Positions 28,863 through 38,208 of a stretch of 64,000 nucleotides of DNA are shown one piece after another (position 1 is the stretch's first letter; every line of letters begins with the position of its first letter). The position numbers and the translations under genes are program-made. The DNA lies in contig NZ_ATYS01000016.1 in the NCBI RefSeq assembly GCF_000427805.1, positions 79,326 through 143,325 on the forward strand, read 5' to 3'. Source of the stretch: Budvicia aquatica DSM 5075 = ATCC 35567. Lineage in GTDB: Bacteria; Pseudomonadota; Gammaproteobacteria; Enterobacterales; Enterobacteriaceae. The notes beneath the pieces are model-generated. The model did no database searches. It had not been told where the DNA came from and saw only the letters and a list, made by a program, of their open reading frames with translations.

Positions 28863-29432
28863 TTACTGACTATTTTTTATCCATTCAGCGGTGCTGGAAA
28901 TATAGGCCATTCCGCCTAATGCCGCCATGCTTTGAACATGCGCGTCTTGTGTTGCTGCGGCACAAAGATCTTCCAGCACGCTGACTTTATAACCAAGATC
29001 GTGAGCCTGTCTGGCGGTGCTTTGAATGGCCATCAGAGAACTGACTCCTCCGAGTAACAGATGGTCATAACCTCTGTCACTTAGCCATTGGTGAAGCGAG
29101 TTACCGGCAAAGGCTGAAACAGCTTTTTTCACCATAACTTCATCCTGTGGCTGAACGTCTAACCCCTCAATCCAGTCACAGCCAGGGCTGCTTAAACGCA
29201 ATCTTCCGGCCTGTTTAACGCTGTTAAACATCGGCGAGTGAGTGGGGATATCATGGTAATCATCAGCGAATCCGACCTTAATCCAAATCACGGGGATTTT
29301 CTGGCTACGGGCATAGGCTGCGGTTTTATTTGCCAGCGGGATAACGCCGCGCTCATGGGTTTGTTGATGGCTGGCTGCATGCTCACCGACAATATCTTGA
29401 ATTAAATCGATAATGATTAATGCTGATGACAT
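28863..29432 (-). CDS. Isochorismatase-family hydrolase lacking the catalytic cysteine
   Basis: 189 residues with the cysteine-hydrolase fold: N-terminal ALIIIDLIQD (D9), VKKAVSAFAG (K102), and GGVSSLMAIQSTARQAHDLGY. In nicotinamidase-type members a cysteine sits where this protein has A135 (usual pattern GVxTxxCVxxTA). Asp and Lys are kept. Isochorismatases proper also lack that cysteine and act on a vinyl ether, so this may be such an enzyme or an inactive member. It is a single gene with no entB-like or nicotinamide partner nearby, so I give no symbol. Confidence 0.75.
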   Translation of the reverse strand: MSSALIIIDLIQDIVGEHAASHQQTHERGVIPLANKTAAYARSQKIPVIWIKVGFADDYHDIPTHSPMFNSVKQAGRLRLSSPGCDWIEGLDVQPQDEVMVKKAVSAFAGNSLHQWLSDRGYDHLLLGGVSSLMAIQSTARQAHDLGYKVSVLEDLCAAATQDAHVQSMAALGGMAYISSTAEWIKNSQ

Positions 29433-29580
29433 ATAAGCTCCTGAAGTAACAGAATGAAAATGGTCAAATAACCGATATTCATTGGAATGAATGTGTTGCT
29501 AATTATCGATTGTTTTTAGTGACGCTGTAACTAATGCCGATTGCAGCAGTCACTAAACGATAGTCATCTACTGAGTAAGG

Positions 29581-31053
29581 CTATTGGTAGCCTTTATTTT
29601 CAATAGCATAAGCATAGCTATTTCCGGTAGGAATAAAACTCAGCCGGTGTGTAATACAGGCCGGGGCATCTTCAGCGTGATGTGAAACAAACAACAGCTG
29701 GCTCTTGCCTTCGCTGATTAGCACGTCAATCCAACGTTTGACTAACTGGCGATTAAGCGGGTCTAACCCTTGTAGCGGCTCATCTAAAATGAGCAAGGCC
29801 GGATGTTTGACCAGCGCTCTGGCGATCAATGTTAAGCGCTGCTGGCCCCAGGATAATGAATGGAAGGGGGTATCGGCAAGGTTGCTCAGCCCGAGTAAAT
29901 CCAGCCATTGCTGAGTGAGTTTATCCTGAGTGTCAGACGTAGCCTGATAGATACCAATAGAGTCCAGATAACCGGACAAAATAACATTTCTTACGCTTAC
30001 GCTGACCCGATAGTCCAGATGAAGATTACTACTGACATAGCCGATATGTTTTTTAATATCCCATATGGTTTCACCACTGCCGCGTTTACGCCCGAATAAG
30101 GTGAGATCGTTGCTATAACCCTGTGGATGATCGCCGGTAATCAGGCTCAATAAAGTCGATTTACCCGCGCCGTTAGGGCCAACGATCTGCCAGTGTTCAC
30201 CGGGGTTTACCTGCCAGTTGAGTCCGTTAATGATTGGCCGGTCGTTGTAGTGAATAAAACAGTTATTGAGCGTAATTAACGGTTGGTCTGCCGCAAGCGG
30301 CGTGCTTTCAGTCACGTCGGCCGGAGGAAGTGAGGTTCCTGACAATCGTTCACTTTGGGCTAACTGGGCTACGAGTGCTTCAGACAGAATATCATCACGT
30401 AAACCGGTTCGGGTCAGGTGACAGCCCGCTAATACACCGATATGAGTAATAAATTCCGGAATTTCATCAAACCGATTTAACACCAATACCAGCGTGACGC
30501 CCTGGGCTGAAAGCTCAGATAATAGCTGGGCCAACTGATGGCGAGAGGCTACATCCAGCCCGTCAAAAGGCTCATCTAAAATTAATAAATCCGGGGATGA
30601 AATCAATGCCTGACAGAGTAAGGTTTTGCGGGTTTCACCGGTTGAAAGGTATTTAAACCGGCGGTTGAGAAGGTGGCTAATACCAAACATTTCAGCCAGA
30701 CGTTGGCACTGGTCTTGGTTTGCCTGCTCCAGTTGAATAATTTCTGCGGTTGTGCGCCCGGTATCATCCTCACCTTCGCTCAGCATATCGGTGTTATTTC
30801 TTTGCCACTCTTCAGTCACCAGCTTTTGTAGCTGTTCAAAAGAGATACGAACGATATGTTTAAACTGATTTTCTCTGTCACCGGTTAATAGCGTAAGTTC
30901 ATCAGACAGGGCTCGAGCCAGTGCCGATTTTCCACTGCCGTTAGAACCGACAAATGCCCAGCTTTCACTTTCATTTAAAGACAAGGCCGGTAAAGAGAGT
31001 GATTGGGTATGGCTCAGCCTAAAACTCCCGTCTGATATGGTTAATTTTTTCAT
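29581..31053 (-). CDS. modF: Tandem ABC ATPase ModF
   Basis: 490 residues with two ABC nucleotide-binding domains and no membrane segment. Walker A motifs are GSNGSGKSAL (about residue 36) and GPNGAGKSTL (about 293). Walker B motifs are LLILDEPFDGLD and LLILDEPLQGLD, and the signature regions are LSTGETRK and LSWGQQRL. Same length and strong resemblance to E. coli ModF (PhrA), which is linked to the mod locus by position and binds or responds to molybdate, but is not required for transport. In E. coli modF lies directly beside modE; here the porin gene is between them. Confidence 0.94.
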   Translation of the reverse strand: MKKLTISDGSFRLSHTQSLSLPALSLNESESWAFVGSNGSGKSALARALSDELTLLTGDRENQFKHIVRISFEQLQKLVTEEWQRNNTDMLSEGEDDTGRTTAEIIQLEQANQDQCQRLAEMFGISHLLNRRFKYLSTGETRKTLLCQALISSPDLLILDEPFDGLDVASRHQLAQLLSELSAQGVTLVLVLNRFDEIPEFITHIGVLAGCHLTRTGLRDDILSEALVAQLAQSERLSGTSLPPADVTESTPLAADQPLITLNNCFIHYNDRPIINGLNWQVNPGEHWQIVGPNGAGKSTLLSLITGDHPQGYSNDLTLFGRKRGSGETIWDIKKHIGYVSSNLHLDYRVSVSVRNVILSGYLDSIGIYQATSDTQDKLTQQWLDLLGLSNLADTPFHSLSWGQQRLTLIARALVKHPALLILDEPLQGLDPLNRQLVKRWIDVLISEGKSQLLFVSHHAEDAPACITHRLSFIPTGNSYAYAIENKGYQ

Positions 31054-31310
31054 TCCGCGCCTTTTAAATTTAACTATTAATAAGCTTTTTTATTTGTTGT
31101 TATAGCAGATTACTCAATCTGCGTAGAATCGCAAACCGAGAGTGATAAATCATAGGCATAAAATGCGGGTTTTGGGGCAAATTGAAATTTTTTGATATTG
31201 CGTTTCAATTTTGTCTGTTGGTAAGACGCTGTGGTTGCGTTTAGCTGAGCATTAGAATGTAAGAGGCCTGCCGCCGTAAGGGGACAGGCCAGAAGTCTTA
31301 TCGCAGATGA

Positions 31311-32075
31311 TCAAAAATTATATTTTATTGAGTAAATAAAACCATCCTGCAGGAAACTCTCACCTAGCTTATTATCCGCGTAGCGATATTGAAAGCCGGT
31401 TGTAATCGTTGGGTTTGGCTTCCACCAAAGCGCGACGGCTCCGTTGATACCCTCTTTACCACCGTTACCGGCAGCATATTGGTCTGCGCGGTCAAATTCA
31501 TATTCATTCCAGTTGGTCAGGCTAAATTTCTCACCAAAAGAGGTGAAGTCATAGCCGGCAACCCAGCCAAATACATACCCATTGCTGCCGGTGAAGTAAG
31601 TCTGGTTGGTATAGCGTTTTGCAATAAAAGGCTTATACCAAAAATCGCTGATTTTAAGGTTATAGCCTAAGCCGTATAGCACCATATTGTCATGAAAGTG
31701 GTTACCGTTAGGGGCGCTATAGGTACCGTATATATGGCCATAAAGGTTAAAACCGCTATCACCCAGATAGATTCGGTTAGTATTTTTAAAGGTATAGCGC
31801 TGTTCATCGCCTTTTTGGTCATGTTCTTTATTTAACGGATTCTCTAAATCGAAGAAACCATAGGTCTCTCCCCAGGTAAATCCGGCTCCGCCCTCTAACT
31901 CCAGATAAAAGAAGTCATCTTTATGAGATTTCTCGCTGGTTCTGTTGGTTGTGCTTTGGCTCCAGTCCAGATAATGCAGACCGAGGTTAGCAAAGCCCCA
32001 TAGGTACTCAGCCTGAGTCACCGGGCTGACGGATACCGCCGCCAGAGCGACCACACCAGAAAGATATTTTTTCAT
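31311..32075 (-). CDS. Tsx/OmpK-family outer-membrane channel protein
   Basis: 254 residues with a signal peptide (MKKYLSGVVALAAVSVSPVTQA), alternating aromatic beta-strand patterns and a terminal phenylalanine typical of outer-membrane barrels. The start AEYLWGFANLGLHYLDW and the GGAGFTWGETYGFFDLENP stretch place it with OmpK of vibrios and Tsx-like nucleoside channels. Substrate is not clear from sequence; nucleosides are the family guess. It interrupts the usual modF-modE adjacency. Confidence 0.85.
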   Translation of the reverse strand: MKKYLSGVVALAAVSVSPVTQAEYLWGFANLGLHYLDWSQSTTNRTSEKSHKDDFFYLELEGGAGFTWGETYGFFDLENPLNKEHDQKGDEQRYTFKNTNRIYLGDSGFNLYGHIYGTYSAPNGNHFHDNMVLYGLGYNLKISDFWYKPFIAKRYTNQTYFTGSNGYVFGWVAGYDFTSFGEKFSLTNWNEYEFDRADQYAAGNGGKEGINGAVALWWKPNPTITTGFQYRYADNKLGESFLQDGFIYSIKYNF

Positions 32076-32502
32076 TTAACGTTGTTCCTTTTGGCTTCAA
32101 AAATATTCGGGAAATTACCCGAAAAACAGGTGGAAGTAGCGAGTTCTATTACCGTATGAATAATGATAATTAACGGTTTTTTATTATTGAGGGCAGGGGC
32201 GGATTAAAACCAATATGCGATTGTTGATTATTGATAGTATTTAAATATTGGTCGAGACTTTTAATTAATAATCTTTTTAAAACAATGAATTAAAATTTCA
32301 TCTTTGGCGAGTGGTCAAGCAAGCGGAAATAAGCAGATTACTATTCTGTGACTGGTATCAAATATATGACAGCGACAAGAGAGGGTAGTGAAATTGTGAT
32401 AGGGTTGCTCTGGGGAAATATGGGTTACCGATCCTCTTATTTGGTGAATCATTTACCAAATAAGAGGAAGCGTCAGATATTGATATCACTAAGCAGACGG
32501 CA
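32076..32502. other. Gap between the porin gene and modE
   Basis: No gene. Holds the porin promoter and, at 32433-32467, a perfect 13-bp stem (CCTCTTATTTGGT / ACCAAATAAGAGG) with a 9-base loop. The stem lies just after the modE stop and may end modE transcription, although it has no T run. An AATAATGATAAT string near 32158 resembles half a Fur box. Confidence 0.5.
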
Positions 32503-33288
32503 TTAACACAGGGTGGCGATAATGATGCTTTCAGCGCTGAAACTGGCCCAAAGCTGCTGCTGAACGTGCAGCCCGAGCTTATCGGCATCCTGATGGCTGA
32601 GGGTGGCACACAGGGTTTGTCCGCCGGCTAACTGCATTAACACTTCGTTGTTCTTTTCACCGGATTTTACCGATGTCACCTGGCCGGACAGGCAGTTATC
32701 ACTCACTGTCAAAGGCGCTACATGTAACGAAATGGACGGGGCTTTAATCAGTGCCAGAACTTCTTTACCGGCAGATAACTGTAGTCGTTCCGCGCTCTGT
32801 TGAGTAAGAGAGGCATTAATCCGGGTTTTACCATCGGCCATAAGCACCACGATATTATCCTGAACGGCGTCTTCATGGCTGGATTCAAGGGTACCAAAAA
32901 ATTGATTACGCGCGCTGGTCTGTAAAGAGAAGCGGGCAATAGCGGCCAGCAGGCTATCTAAAGGCAGGCTGTCATCCTGTAACACATCAAATGCTTTTTG
33001 CTGTATTTGACCTAACAAATCATATAGCTGAATAAGGCGCTGACCGTAAGTTGTGAGCGAGGCACCGCCGCCGCCTTTGCCACCGGTACTGCGTTCAACC
33101 AGTAAGTTTTCAGTGAGCTGGTTCATTTCATTGACCGCATCCCATGCGCTCTTGTAGCTAATGCCGGCCAGTTTAGCGCCCTGACTAATAGAGCCAGTAT
33201 GTGCAATTTGCTTTAATAGTGCGATACGGCGAGGATCGGCAAACAGGTTTCCCTGAAGTTTAAGCGTCAGTAAAATTTCAGCATTCAT
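32503..33288 (-). CDS. modE: Molybdate-responsive transcription regulator ModE
   Basis: 261 residues: an N-terminal winged helix (GNLFADPRRIALLKQIAHTG, SISQGAKLAGISYKSAWDAV) with the GGKGGGGASLT wing, then two molbindin domains that bind molybdate (first SARNQFFG, second near residues 195-261, ending SAESIIIATLC). It represses modABC and activates molybdoenzyme and moa genes when molybdate is bound. The open frame extends 12 codons upstream; the ATG giving MNAEILLTLKLQG fits the family. It diverges from acrZ-modABC. Confidence 0.95.
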   Translation of the reverse strand: MNAEILLTLKLQGNLFADPRRIALLKQIAHTGSISQGAKLAGISYKSAWDAVNEMNQLTENLLVERSTGGKGGGGASLTTYGQRLIQLYDLLGQIQQKAFDVLQDDSLPLDSLLAAIARFSLQTSARNQFFGTLESSHEDAVQDNIVVLMADGKTRINASLTQQSAERLQLSAGKEVLALIKAPSISLHVAPLTVSDNCLSGQVTSVKSGEKNNEVLMQLAGGQTLCATLSHQDADKLGLHVQQQLWASFSAESIIIATLC

Positions 33289-33484
33289 TGATATATCTGC
33301 CTGTTGAACAAATGTATGATGCATTGTTACCTATTTTTATGGTTCTGCCAAATTCCTGTTTGCAGCACATATAGATGAAATTTATCTGCGGATACCTGCT
33401 AGACTCTGTGCTAATATTCGGTTATCTGCTGGTTATAGATTAATAAAAAGCGCGTTGGCGTTTTTAGGTTGAAATGAGGCATCT

Positions 33485-33628
33485 ATGTTTGAAATTTTGA
33501 AAAGTTTGGTTTTTGCTGCCTGCATGGTTCCGGTCGTTATGGCTCTCATTCTTGGAATGATTTACGGCCTTGGTGAAGTATTTAATATTATTTCTAAAAT
33601 CGGTCACCACGATAAAAAGAACGGGTAG
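33485..33628 (+). CDS. acrZ: AcrAB-TolC efflux pump accessory protein AcrZ
   Basis: A 47-residue single-helix inner-membrane protein, [18 protein letters not shown] then [17 protein letters not shown], very close to E. coli AcrZ (49 residues). AcrZ binds AcrB and alters drug export. It lies between modE and modA as in E. coli, where ModE control of the neighbourhood is known. Own terminator downstream. Confidence 0.95.
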   Translation: MFEILKSLVFAACMVPVVMALILGMIYGLGEVFNIISKIGHHDKKNG

Positions 33629-33649
33629 TCTCCCGCCTGATATTACCAG

Positions 33650-33685
33650 ATACCGGCCTTATTGATTAAGGCCGGTATTTTTTTA
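33650..33685 (+). terminator. Terminator after acrZ
   Basis: ATACCGGCCTT / AAGGCCGGTAT around a 7-base loop, followed by seven or more T. It separates acrZ from modABC. Confidence 0.92.
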
Positions 33686-33750
33686 TCCATTTTTTAACAA
33701 ATGATTTTCCTCAATGAATCTTAATTCAGGCGATGACAAACAGATCATTA

Positions 33751-33778
33751 ATCGTTATATTATCGGTTATATATCGAT
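33751..33778. promoter_or_regulatory. Candidate ModE operator of modABC
   Basis: CGTTATAT and ATATATCG (inverse CGATATAT) form an imperfect inverted repeat with a short spacer. CGTTATATT is the left half-site remembered from the E. coli modA operator. It lies 33-60 bases before modA, where ModE-Mo represses. Confidence 0.6.
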
Positions 33779-33810
33779 ATCCCGCTGAACTCTATATCCA
33801 TGAGGTTATA

Positions 33811-34584
33811 ATGAAAAATAAATTGAAGTTAACCGCCCTTGTTGCCCTGTTTACGGCCAGTATGTTTCAAACGGTCTCTGCGGCTGAAAAGATAACGGTA
33901 TTTGCTGCGGCATCACTAACCAACGCATTACAGGAAATTTCAGCTGATTATCAGAAGAAAACCGGCAATGAGATTCTGAGTTCTTTTGCTTCGTCTTCTA
34001 CCTTAGCGCGTCAGATAGAGCAGGGTGCCCCGGCCGATATCTTTATCTCTGCAGACCAACAGTGGATGGATTACGCAGTGGATAAAAAAGCGATTGAAGA
34101 TAAAACCCGCGTGACGCTGTTAGGCAATGAGTTGGTATTAGTTGCCCCTGAACAAAGCGCGCTAAAATCAGTGACTATTGATAAAAAAACTGACTGGGTA
34201 TCTTTATTGAACGGTGGCCGTTTAGCCGTTGGTGACCCTGACCATGTACCGGCCGGTATCTATACTAAACAAGCGCTTCAATATTTAGACAGTTGGGATC
34301 TTTTGGCATCTAAAATGGCTCGTTCAAATAACGTGCGCGCCGCATTAGCATTAGTTGAACGTGAAGAGGCTCCGCTGGGTATTGTGTATGGCTCTGATGC
34401 CGTTGCCAGCAAAAAAGTGAAAGTGGTCGGCGTATTCCCTAAAGACAGCCATTTACCGGTAGAGTATCCTATGGCGATAATCAAAGGTCATTCAACACCG
34501 GCAGTACAGGCTTTCACCGAGTATCTTGCAACGCCGGAAGCGTCAGCGGTGTTTAAACGTTATGGTTTTAGCCCACTTAAGTAA
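33811..34584 (+). CDS. modA: Molybdate ABC transporter periplasmic binding protein
   Basis: 257 residues with a signal peptide (MKNKLKLTALVALFTASMF...VSAA). The mature protein starts EKITVFAAASLTNALQEI, the anion-binding start of the ModA family. It also has SSTLARQIEQGAPADIFISAD and VPAGIYTKQAL. The open frame extends 26 codons upstream through the ModE site; the ATG with GAGGT before it is the real start. Its TAA overlaps the modB ATG by one base. Confidence 0.96.
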   Translation: MKNKLKLTALVALFTASMFQTVSAAEKITVFAAASLTNALQEISADYQKKTGNEILSSFASSSTLARQIEQGAPADIFISADQQWMDYAVDKKAIEDKTRVTLLGNELVLVAPEQSALKSVTIDKKTDWVSLLNGGRLAVGDPDHVPAGIYTKQALQYLDSWDLLASKMARSNNVRAALALVEREEAPLGIVYGSDAVASKKVKVVGVFPKDSHLPVEYPMAIIKGHSTPAVQAFTEYLATPEASAVFKRYGFSPLK

Positions 34585-35273
34585 TGATATTATCTGAATA
34601 TGAATTAGAAGCCCTGTTACTCAGCCTCAAAGTGGCCGGAGTAGCAGTGGCTTTCAGCCTGCCTCTGGGTATTCTCGTCGCATGGATTCTTGCCCGTTGT
34701 CAGTTTGCGGGTAAGGCACTGGTTGACAGCATTATCCACCTGCCTCTGGTTCTGCCCCCGGTGGTGATTGGCTATTTATTGCTTATCGGCATGGGAAAGC
34801 GCGGAATTATTGGTGAGTGGCTTTATCATTGGTTTGGTTTTAGCTTTACCTTTAGCTGGCGCGGTGCGGCACTGGCCTCAGCGGTGATTGCTTTTCCATT
34901 AATGGTGAGGGCTATCAGGCTGGCGTTGGAAGCCGTTGACCTCAAGTTAGAGCAGGCGGCCCGAACGCTGGGCGCGGGTTTTTGGCGGGTCCTTTTTACC
35001 ATTACTTTACCGCTCTCTTTTCCCGGCATCTTGGCCGGGGTGGTACTGGCTTTTGCCCGTTCATTAGGAGAGTTTGGTGCCACTATCACCTTTGTGTCTA
35101 ACATTCCCGGAGAAACCCGCACCATTCCGTTGGCCATGTACACGTTAATCGAAACGCCGGGCGCAGAGGGTGATGCGGCCAGGCTGTGTATTATCGCTAT
35201 TCTGCTCTCTCTGATTTCATTACTGCTGTCTGAGTGGCTGGCGCGCTGGAGCCGACGTAGGTTGGGTATCTGA
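34584..35273 (+). CDS. modB: Molybdate ABC transporter permease
   Basis: 229 residues, five or six membrane helices, with the EAA-type loop [27 protein letters not shown] that docks on Mod[22 protein letters not shown] is typical of molybdate/tungstate permeases. It is coupled to both neighbours by TAATG and TGATG overlaps. Confidence 0.96.
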   Translation: MILSEYELEALLLSLKVAGVAVAFSLPLGILVAWILARCQFAGKALVDSIIHLPLVLPPVVIGYLLLIGMGKRGIIGEWLYHWFGFSFTFSWRGAALASAVIAFPLMVRAIRLALEAVDLKLEQAARTLGAGFWRVLFTITLPLSFPGILAGVVLAFARSLGEFGATITFVSNIPGETRTIPLAMYTLIETPGAEGDAARLCIIAILLSLISLLLSEWLARWSRRRLGI

Positions 35274-36340
35274 TGTTAAAACTAAATTTTAAGCAGCGCT
35301 TGGGCGATCTGTCATTAGACATCTCCACTGACGTTCCGGGTCAGGGCATTACGGCGATATTTGGTTTATCCGGTGCAGGAAAAACCTCGTTGATTAATGC
35401 CGTCAGCGGCCTGACTCGACCAGACAGCGGTGAGATTGTATTATACGATCGCGTTCTGGTTGATTGTTCTAAAGGGATCTATTTACCGCCGGAGAAACGG
35501 CGTATTGGCTATGTCTTTCAGGATGCCCGGTTATTTCCGCATTACAGTACCAGAGGTAATCTGCAATACGGTATGCACGACAATATGAAAGGGCAGTTTG
35601 ACGACATCGTTGAGTTATTGGGCATTGGCCATTTACTTAAACGGTTTCCGTTAACCTTGTCTGGCGGTGAAAAGCAGCGGGTCGCTATCGGGCGGGCGTT
35701 GTTAACCGGCCCGGAACTGCTTTTAATGGATGAACCGCTGGCATCACTGGATGTGCCAAGAAAACGGGAGCTGATTCCTTATCTTGAACGTCTGGCCCAT
35801 GACGTCAATATTCCCATCTTGTATGTGACTCACAGCATGGAAGAGATTCTCAGGCTGGCCGAGCAGGTGGTCGTTCTCAACAGTGGCAAGGTGATTGCCG
35901 CCGGGGAACTGGAGTCGGTCTGGTCCAGCGATGCGATGATTCCCTGGCTACGGCAAGAAGATCAAAGCAGCGTACTTAACGTAACACTGCTTCACCATCA
36001 TCAACACTATCAGATGAGCGCATTAGCGCTGGGTGAGCATTGCCTTTGGGTGAACCAAGTTGATGCCGTTCCGGGGCAGAAGCTGCGTATCCGTATTAAT
36101 GCGGCCGACGTTTCATTGGTGCCAGAGCCGCCGGTTCAGAGCAGCATTCGTAATATTCTCAAGGCAACGGTGCTTGACCTTAGCGAGTTTAACGGGCGGG
36201 TAGACGTTAAACTCTCGGTTGGTCAGCATATTGTGTGGGCGCGTATTACGCCGTGGGCCAGAGACGATCTGAATATTGCCGCCGGCCAGACGCTGTTTGC
36301 GCAAATCAAAAGTGTATCAATGAGCCGAGAGGCTTGGTAA
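35273..36340 (+). CDS. modC: Molybdate ABC transporter ATP-binding protein
   Basis: 355 residues: an ABC ATPase with Walker [11 protein letters not shown], signature [16 protein letters not shown] and Walker [13 protein letters not shown], then a C-terminal molbindin (Mop) domain (about residues 290-355) that senses cytoplasmic molybdate. It is the last gene of modABC. A short gap with no evident terminator separates it from the convergent ybhA. Confidence 0.96.
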   Translation: MLKLNFKQRLGDLSLDISTDVPGQGITAIFGLSGAGKTSLINAVSGLTRPDSGEIVLYDRVLVDCSKGIYLPPEKRRIGYVFQDARLFPHYSTRGNLQYGMHDNMKGQFDDIVELLGIGHLLKRFPLTLSGGEKQRVAIGRALLTGPELLLMDEPLASLDVPRKRELIPYLERLAHDVNIPILYVTHSMEEILRLAEQVVVLNSGKVIAAGELESVWSSDAMIPWLRQEDQSSVLNVTLLHHHQHYQMSALALGEHCLWVNQVDAVPGQKLRIRINAADVSLVPEPPVQSSIRNILKATVLDLSEFNGRVDVKLSVGQHIVWARITPWARDDLNIAAGQTLFAQIKSVSMSREAW

Positions 36341-36450
36341 TTAGCCCAACTTACCGTAGCCGTTGCTACCTTAGACCTGCTTTCCTTAGCGATTCTTACC
36401 GCAGTGAACAAGATTCTGCGCTAAGATAAGTGACAGGGTTCACTTTTCAG

Positions 36451-37269
36451 TTAGAGAACATATTCTCGAATAACATTGGCAATGCTAGGGACATCATTAT
36501 CGGTGGTGACCATATTGGCCGAGGCTTTTACTTCATCGCCGCTGTTGCCCATCGCCACGCCCATCCCGGCCTGTTCCAGCATGCTGACATCGTTCAGGTT
36601 ATCACCGAAGGCGATGACGCTGTCCATTGTTAATCCCTGAGATTCAACCCATTGACGCAGTCGATTCCCTTTACTGTTACCGCGCTGAGCCAAATCGATT
36701 TGGTTGTGCCATGAGCGCTCACAGGACAACCCGAGCTCTTCTTCAACCAGCGAACTGAAATGGTTAAGCGCATCGGTGTCTTCGCTTGAAGTAGCAAACT
36801 TCCAGACATTATCTGCGCTAGCAATCGCCGTCTCAAACTTATCAACCTTCATCATATTCGGGCGCTGATTTTCAGGTAACTGTGCCGACCAGGCCAGCCA
36901 GCGGGAAATGCTGTCATCCTGATGTTCAAAGGTCATGGCATTATCAATATACATCAGGCTTTGTATCGGATGGTCGCGCAGTAATTCTGCCACGCGCATG
37001 GCCTGAGATTTACTTAACGGATTGCCAGACAGAACCTGCCGTTGCTGGTAATCATAGGTATAGGTACCGTTACAGCAAATGGCCGGCGTATCGAGGTCTA
37101 AAGCCTGATAGAACGGATGAATTGCCACGTGGTGGCGTCCGGTGACGATAATGACGTTAATACCCTTTTGGCGGGCTTGCGAGAGAACTTGTAGCGATTC
37201 CGGTAGAATTTTCTTTTGTGGATTCAGTAAGGTTCCGTCCAAATCGAGAGCAATAGTACGATATTTCAT
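36451..37269 (-). CDS. ybhA: HAD-family pyridoxal phosphate phosphatase YbhA
   Basis: 272 residues of the Cof-type HAD subfamily: motif I ALDLDGTLL (D9, D11), motif II IVTGRHHVAIHPFYQAL, a Lys in GNSKGNRLRQW and motif IV AFGDNLNDVSML. The close match to E. coli YbhA (same length and the same place beside modC) supports pyridoxal-phosphate and sugar-phosphate dephosphorylation. Single gene, no operon partner. Confidence 0.92.
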   Translation of the reverse strand: MKYRTIALDLDGTLLNPQKKILPESLQVLSQARQKGINVIIVTGRHHVAIHPFYQALDLDTPAICCNGTYTYDYQQRQVLSGNPLSKSQAMRVAELLRDHPIQSLMYIDNAMTFEHQDDSISRWLAWSAQLPENQRPNMMKVDKFETAIASADNVWKFATSSEDTDALNHFSSLVEEELGLSCERSWHNQIDLAQRGNSKGNRLRQWVESQGLTMDSVIAFGDNLNDVSMLEQAGMGVAMGNSGDEVKASANMVTTDNDVPSIANVIREYVL

Positions 37270-37724
37270 AGCGGCTTATTTCATCAACTTTATGAGTAAT
37301 GGCTGGCGAGAGAGGTCGTCGTAATAGGCAATTCGAGCATAAAAGCGGCGCTTTATCAAAGATTAATTGATATAGCGATAGTGAAAACTGACGATATCTC
37401 ATTAACCATACTGTAACAAACTAAGGATATGCTAGTCAGTGGATATTCGGCGCTTAGTCCATTTTTAGCCGGCAAGTTGGCTAATGTTGACTGAACTAAA
37501 GGGGAAATAGCGGGATATCATGGTAATGATACTGTTTTTAACAAAATGAAATTTTAAGCATAAAACAGAATATCTTAGTCATCGGACCACTATTTTTTTC
37601 AGACTATTTTAAGCATAAATCTCTAGTAAATCTGTGTAAAAAAAATTTAAACAAGTGTCTTGATGATGGGTTTTAACAACGCGTGGCTCATCGCAATGTA
37701 GCAGTATTAGTAGGAAATTTTTAC

Positions 37725-37747
37725 TTATCCACCATTCCTGTGGATAA
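37725..37747. promoter_or_regulatory. Pair of head-to-head DnaA boxes upstream of uvrB
   Basis: TTATCCACC at 37725-37733 and TGTGGATAA (inverse TTATCCACA, a perfect box) at 37739-37747, five bases apart. DnaA-box-like sequences upstream of uvrB have been described in E. coli. Here they are about 310 bases before the LexA box. Confidence 0.65.
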
Positions 37748-38055
37748 CCTTGTGCATTAACGTTAGAAAAGTAGTTTGGGGCTAGAGCCTATGCGGCTTA
37801 TCTGAATTTTGTCCGTATTCTCATCGTTCTTTAAAATCATTTAATTATCATGGCGTTGCCTAAAATCAATAGGGGGGAATTTGTCTGGATTGTGTTTGGA
37901 ATTTGTGACTGGTGGAATAACTTCGATTACAGAATGTCAATCAACTTCTGGGGATAAATTACACTTTTGTAACTTGACTTTACGTCGAATGTGAATCTGT
38001 TTGGTGAGACGATAATGTTGTTTCAAAATTAATCAGTTAGCTTGTTTTTGTTCTT

Positions 38056-38075
38056 TACTGGGTTAATATACAGTA
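38056..38075. promoter_or_regulatory. LexA (SOS) box of uvrB
   Basis: TACTGGGTTAATATACAGTA has both perfect half-sites TACTG and CAGTA with CTG-N10-CAG spacing. It lies 133 bases before the uvrB start. uvrB is an SOS gene in E. coli. Confidence 0.9.
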
Positions 38076-38208
38076 TACTGCGGGTTGTAAAAATACCACG
38101 GGCTTTTCATAATAGAATTGTGATTTTTATCCTGGTAGTGGTTTATTTCGCTGTCGCTGATAATGCGTTTTCCGGCATTCGATTTTTTAATCCAGATAGA
38201 GCTTAACA

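Larger units (their letters stand above)
37270..38208 (+). promoter_or_regulatory. Long non-coding region upstream of uvrB (about 940 bp)
   Basis: No convincing gene. Contains AT-rich stretches, two inverted DnaA boxes (37725-37747) and a LexA box (38056-38075), listed separately. The pgl and bio genes found here in E. coli are absent. I see no tRNA or named RNA motif in the rest. Confidence 0.6.

Noticed and set aside
32158-32176. Fur box before the OmpK-like porin gene
   Set aside because: Only about 12 of 19 positions match and the right half-site is missing; in an AT-rich region this is expected by chance.
37789-37825. Fourth copy of the dispersed repeat (TGAATTTTGTCCGTATTCTCAT)
   Set aside because: Only one short motif resembles the family and the flanks do not align.
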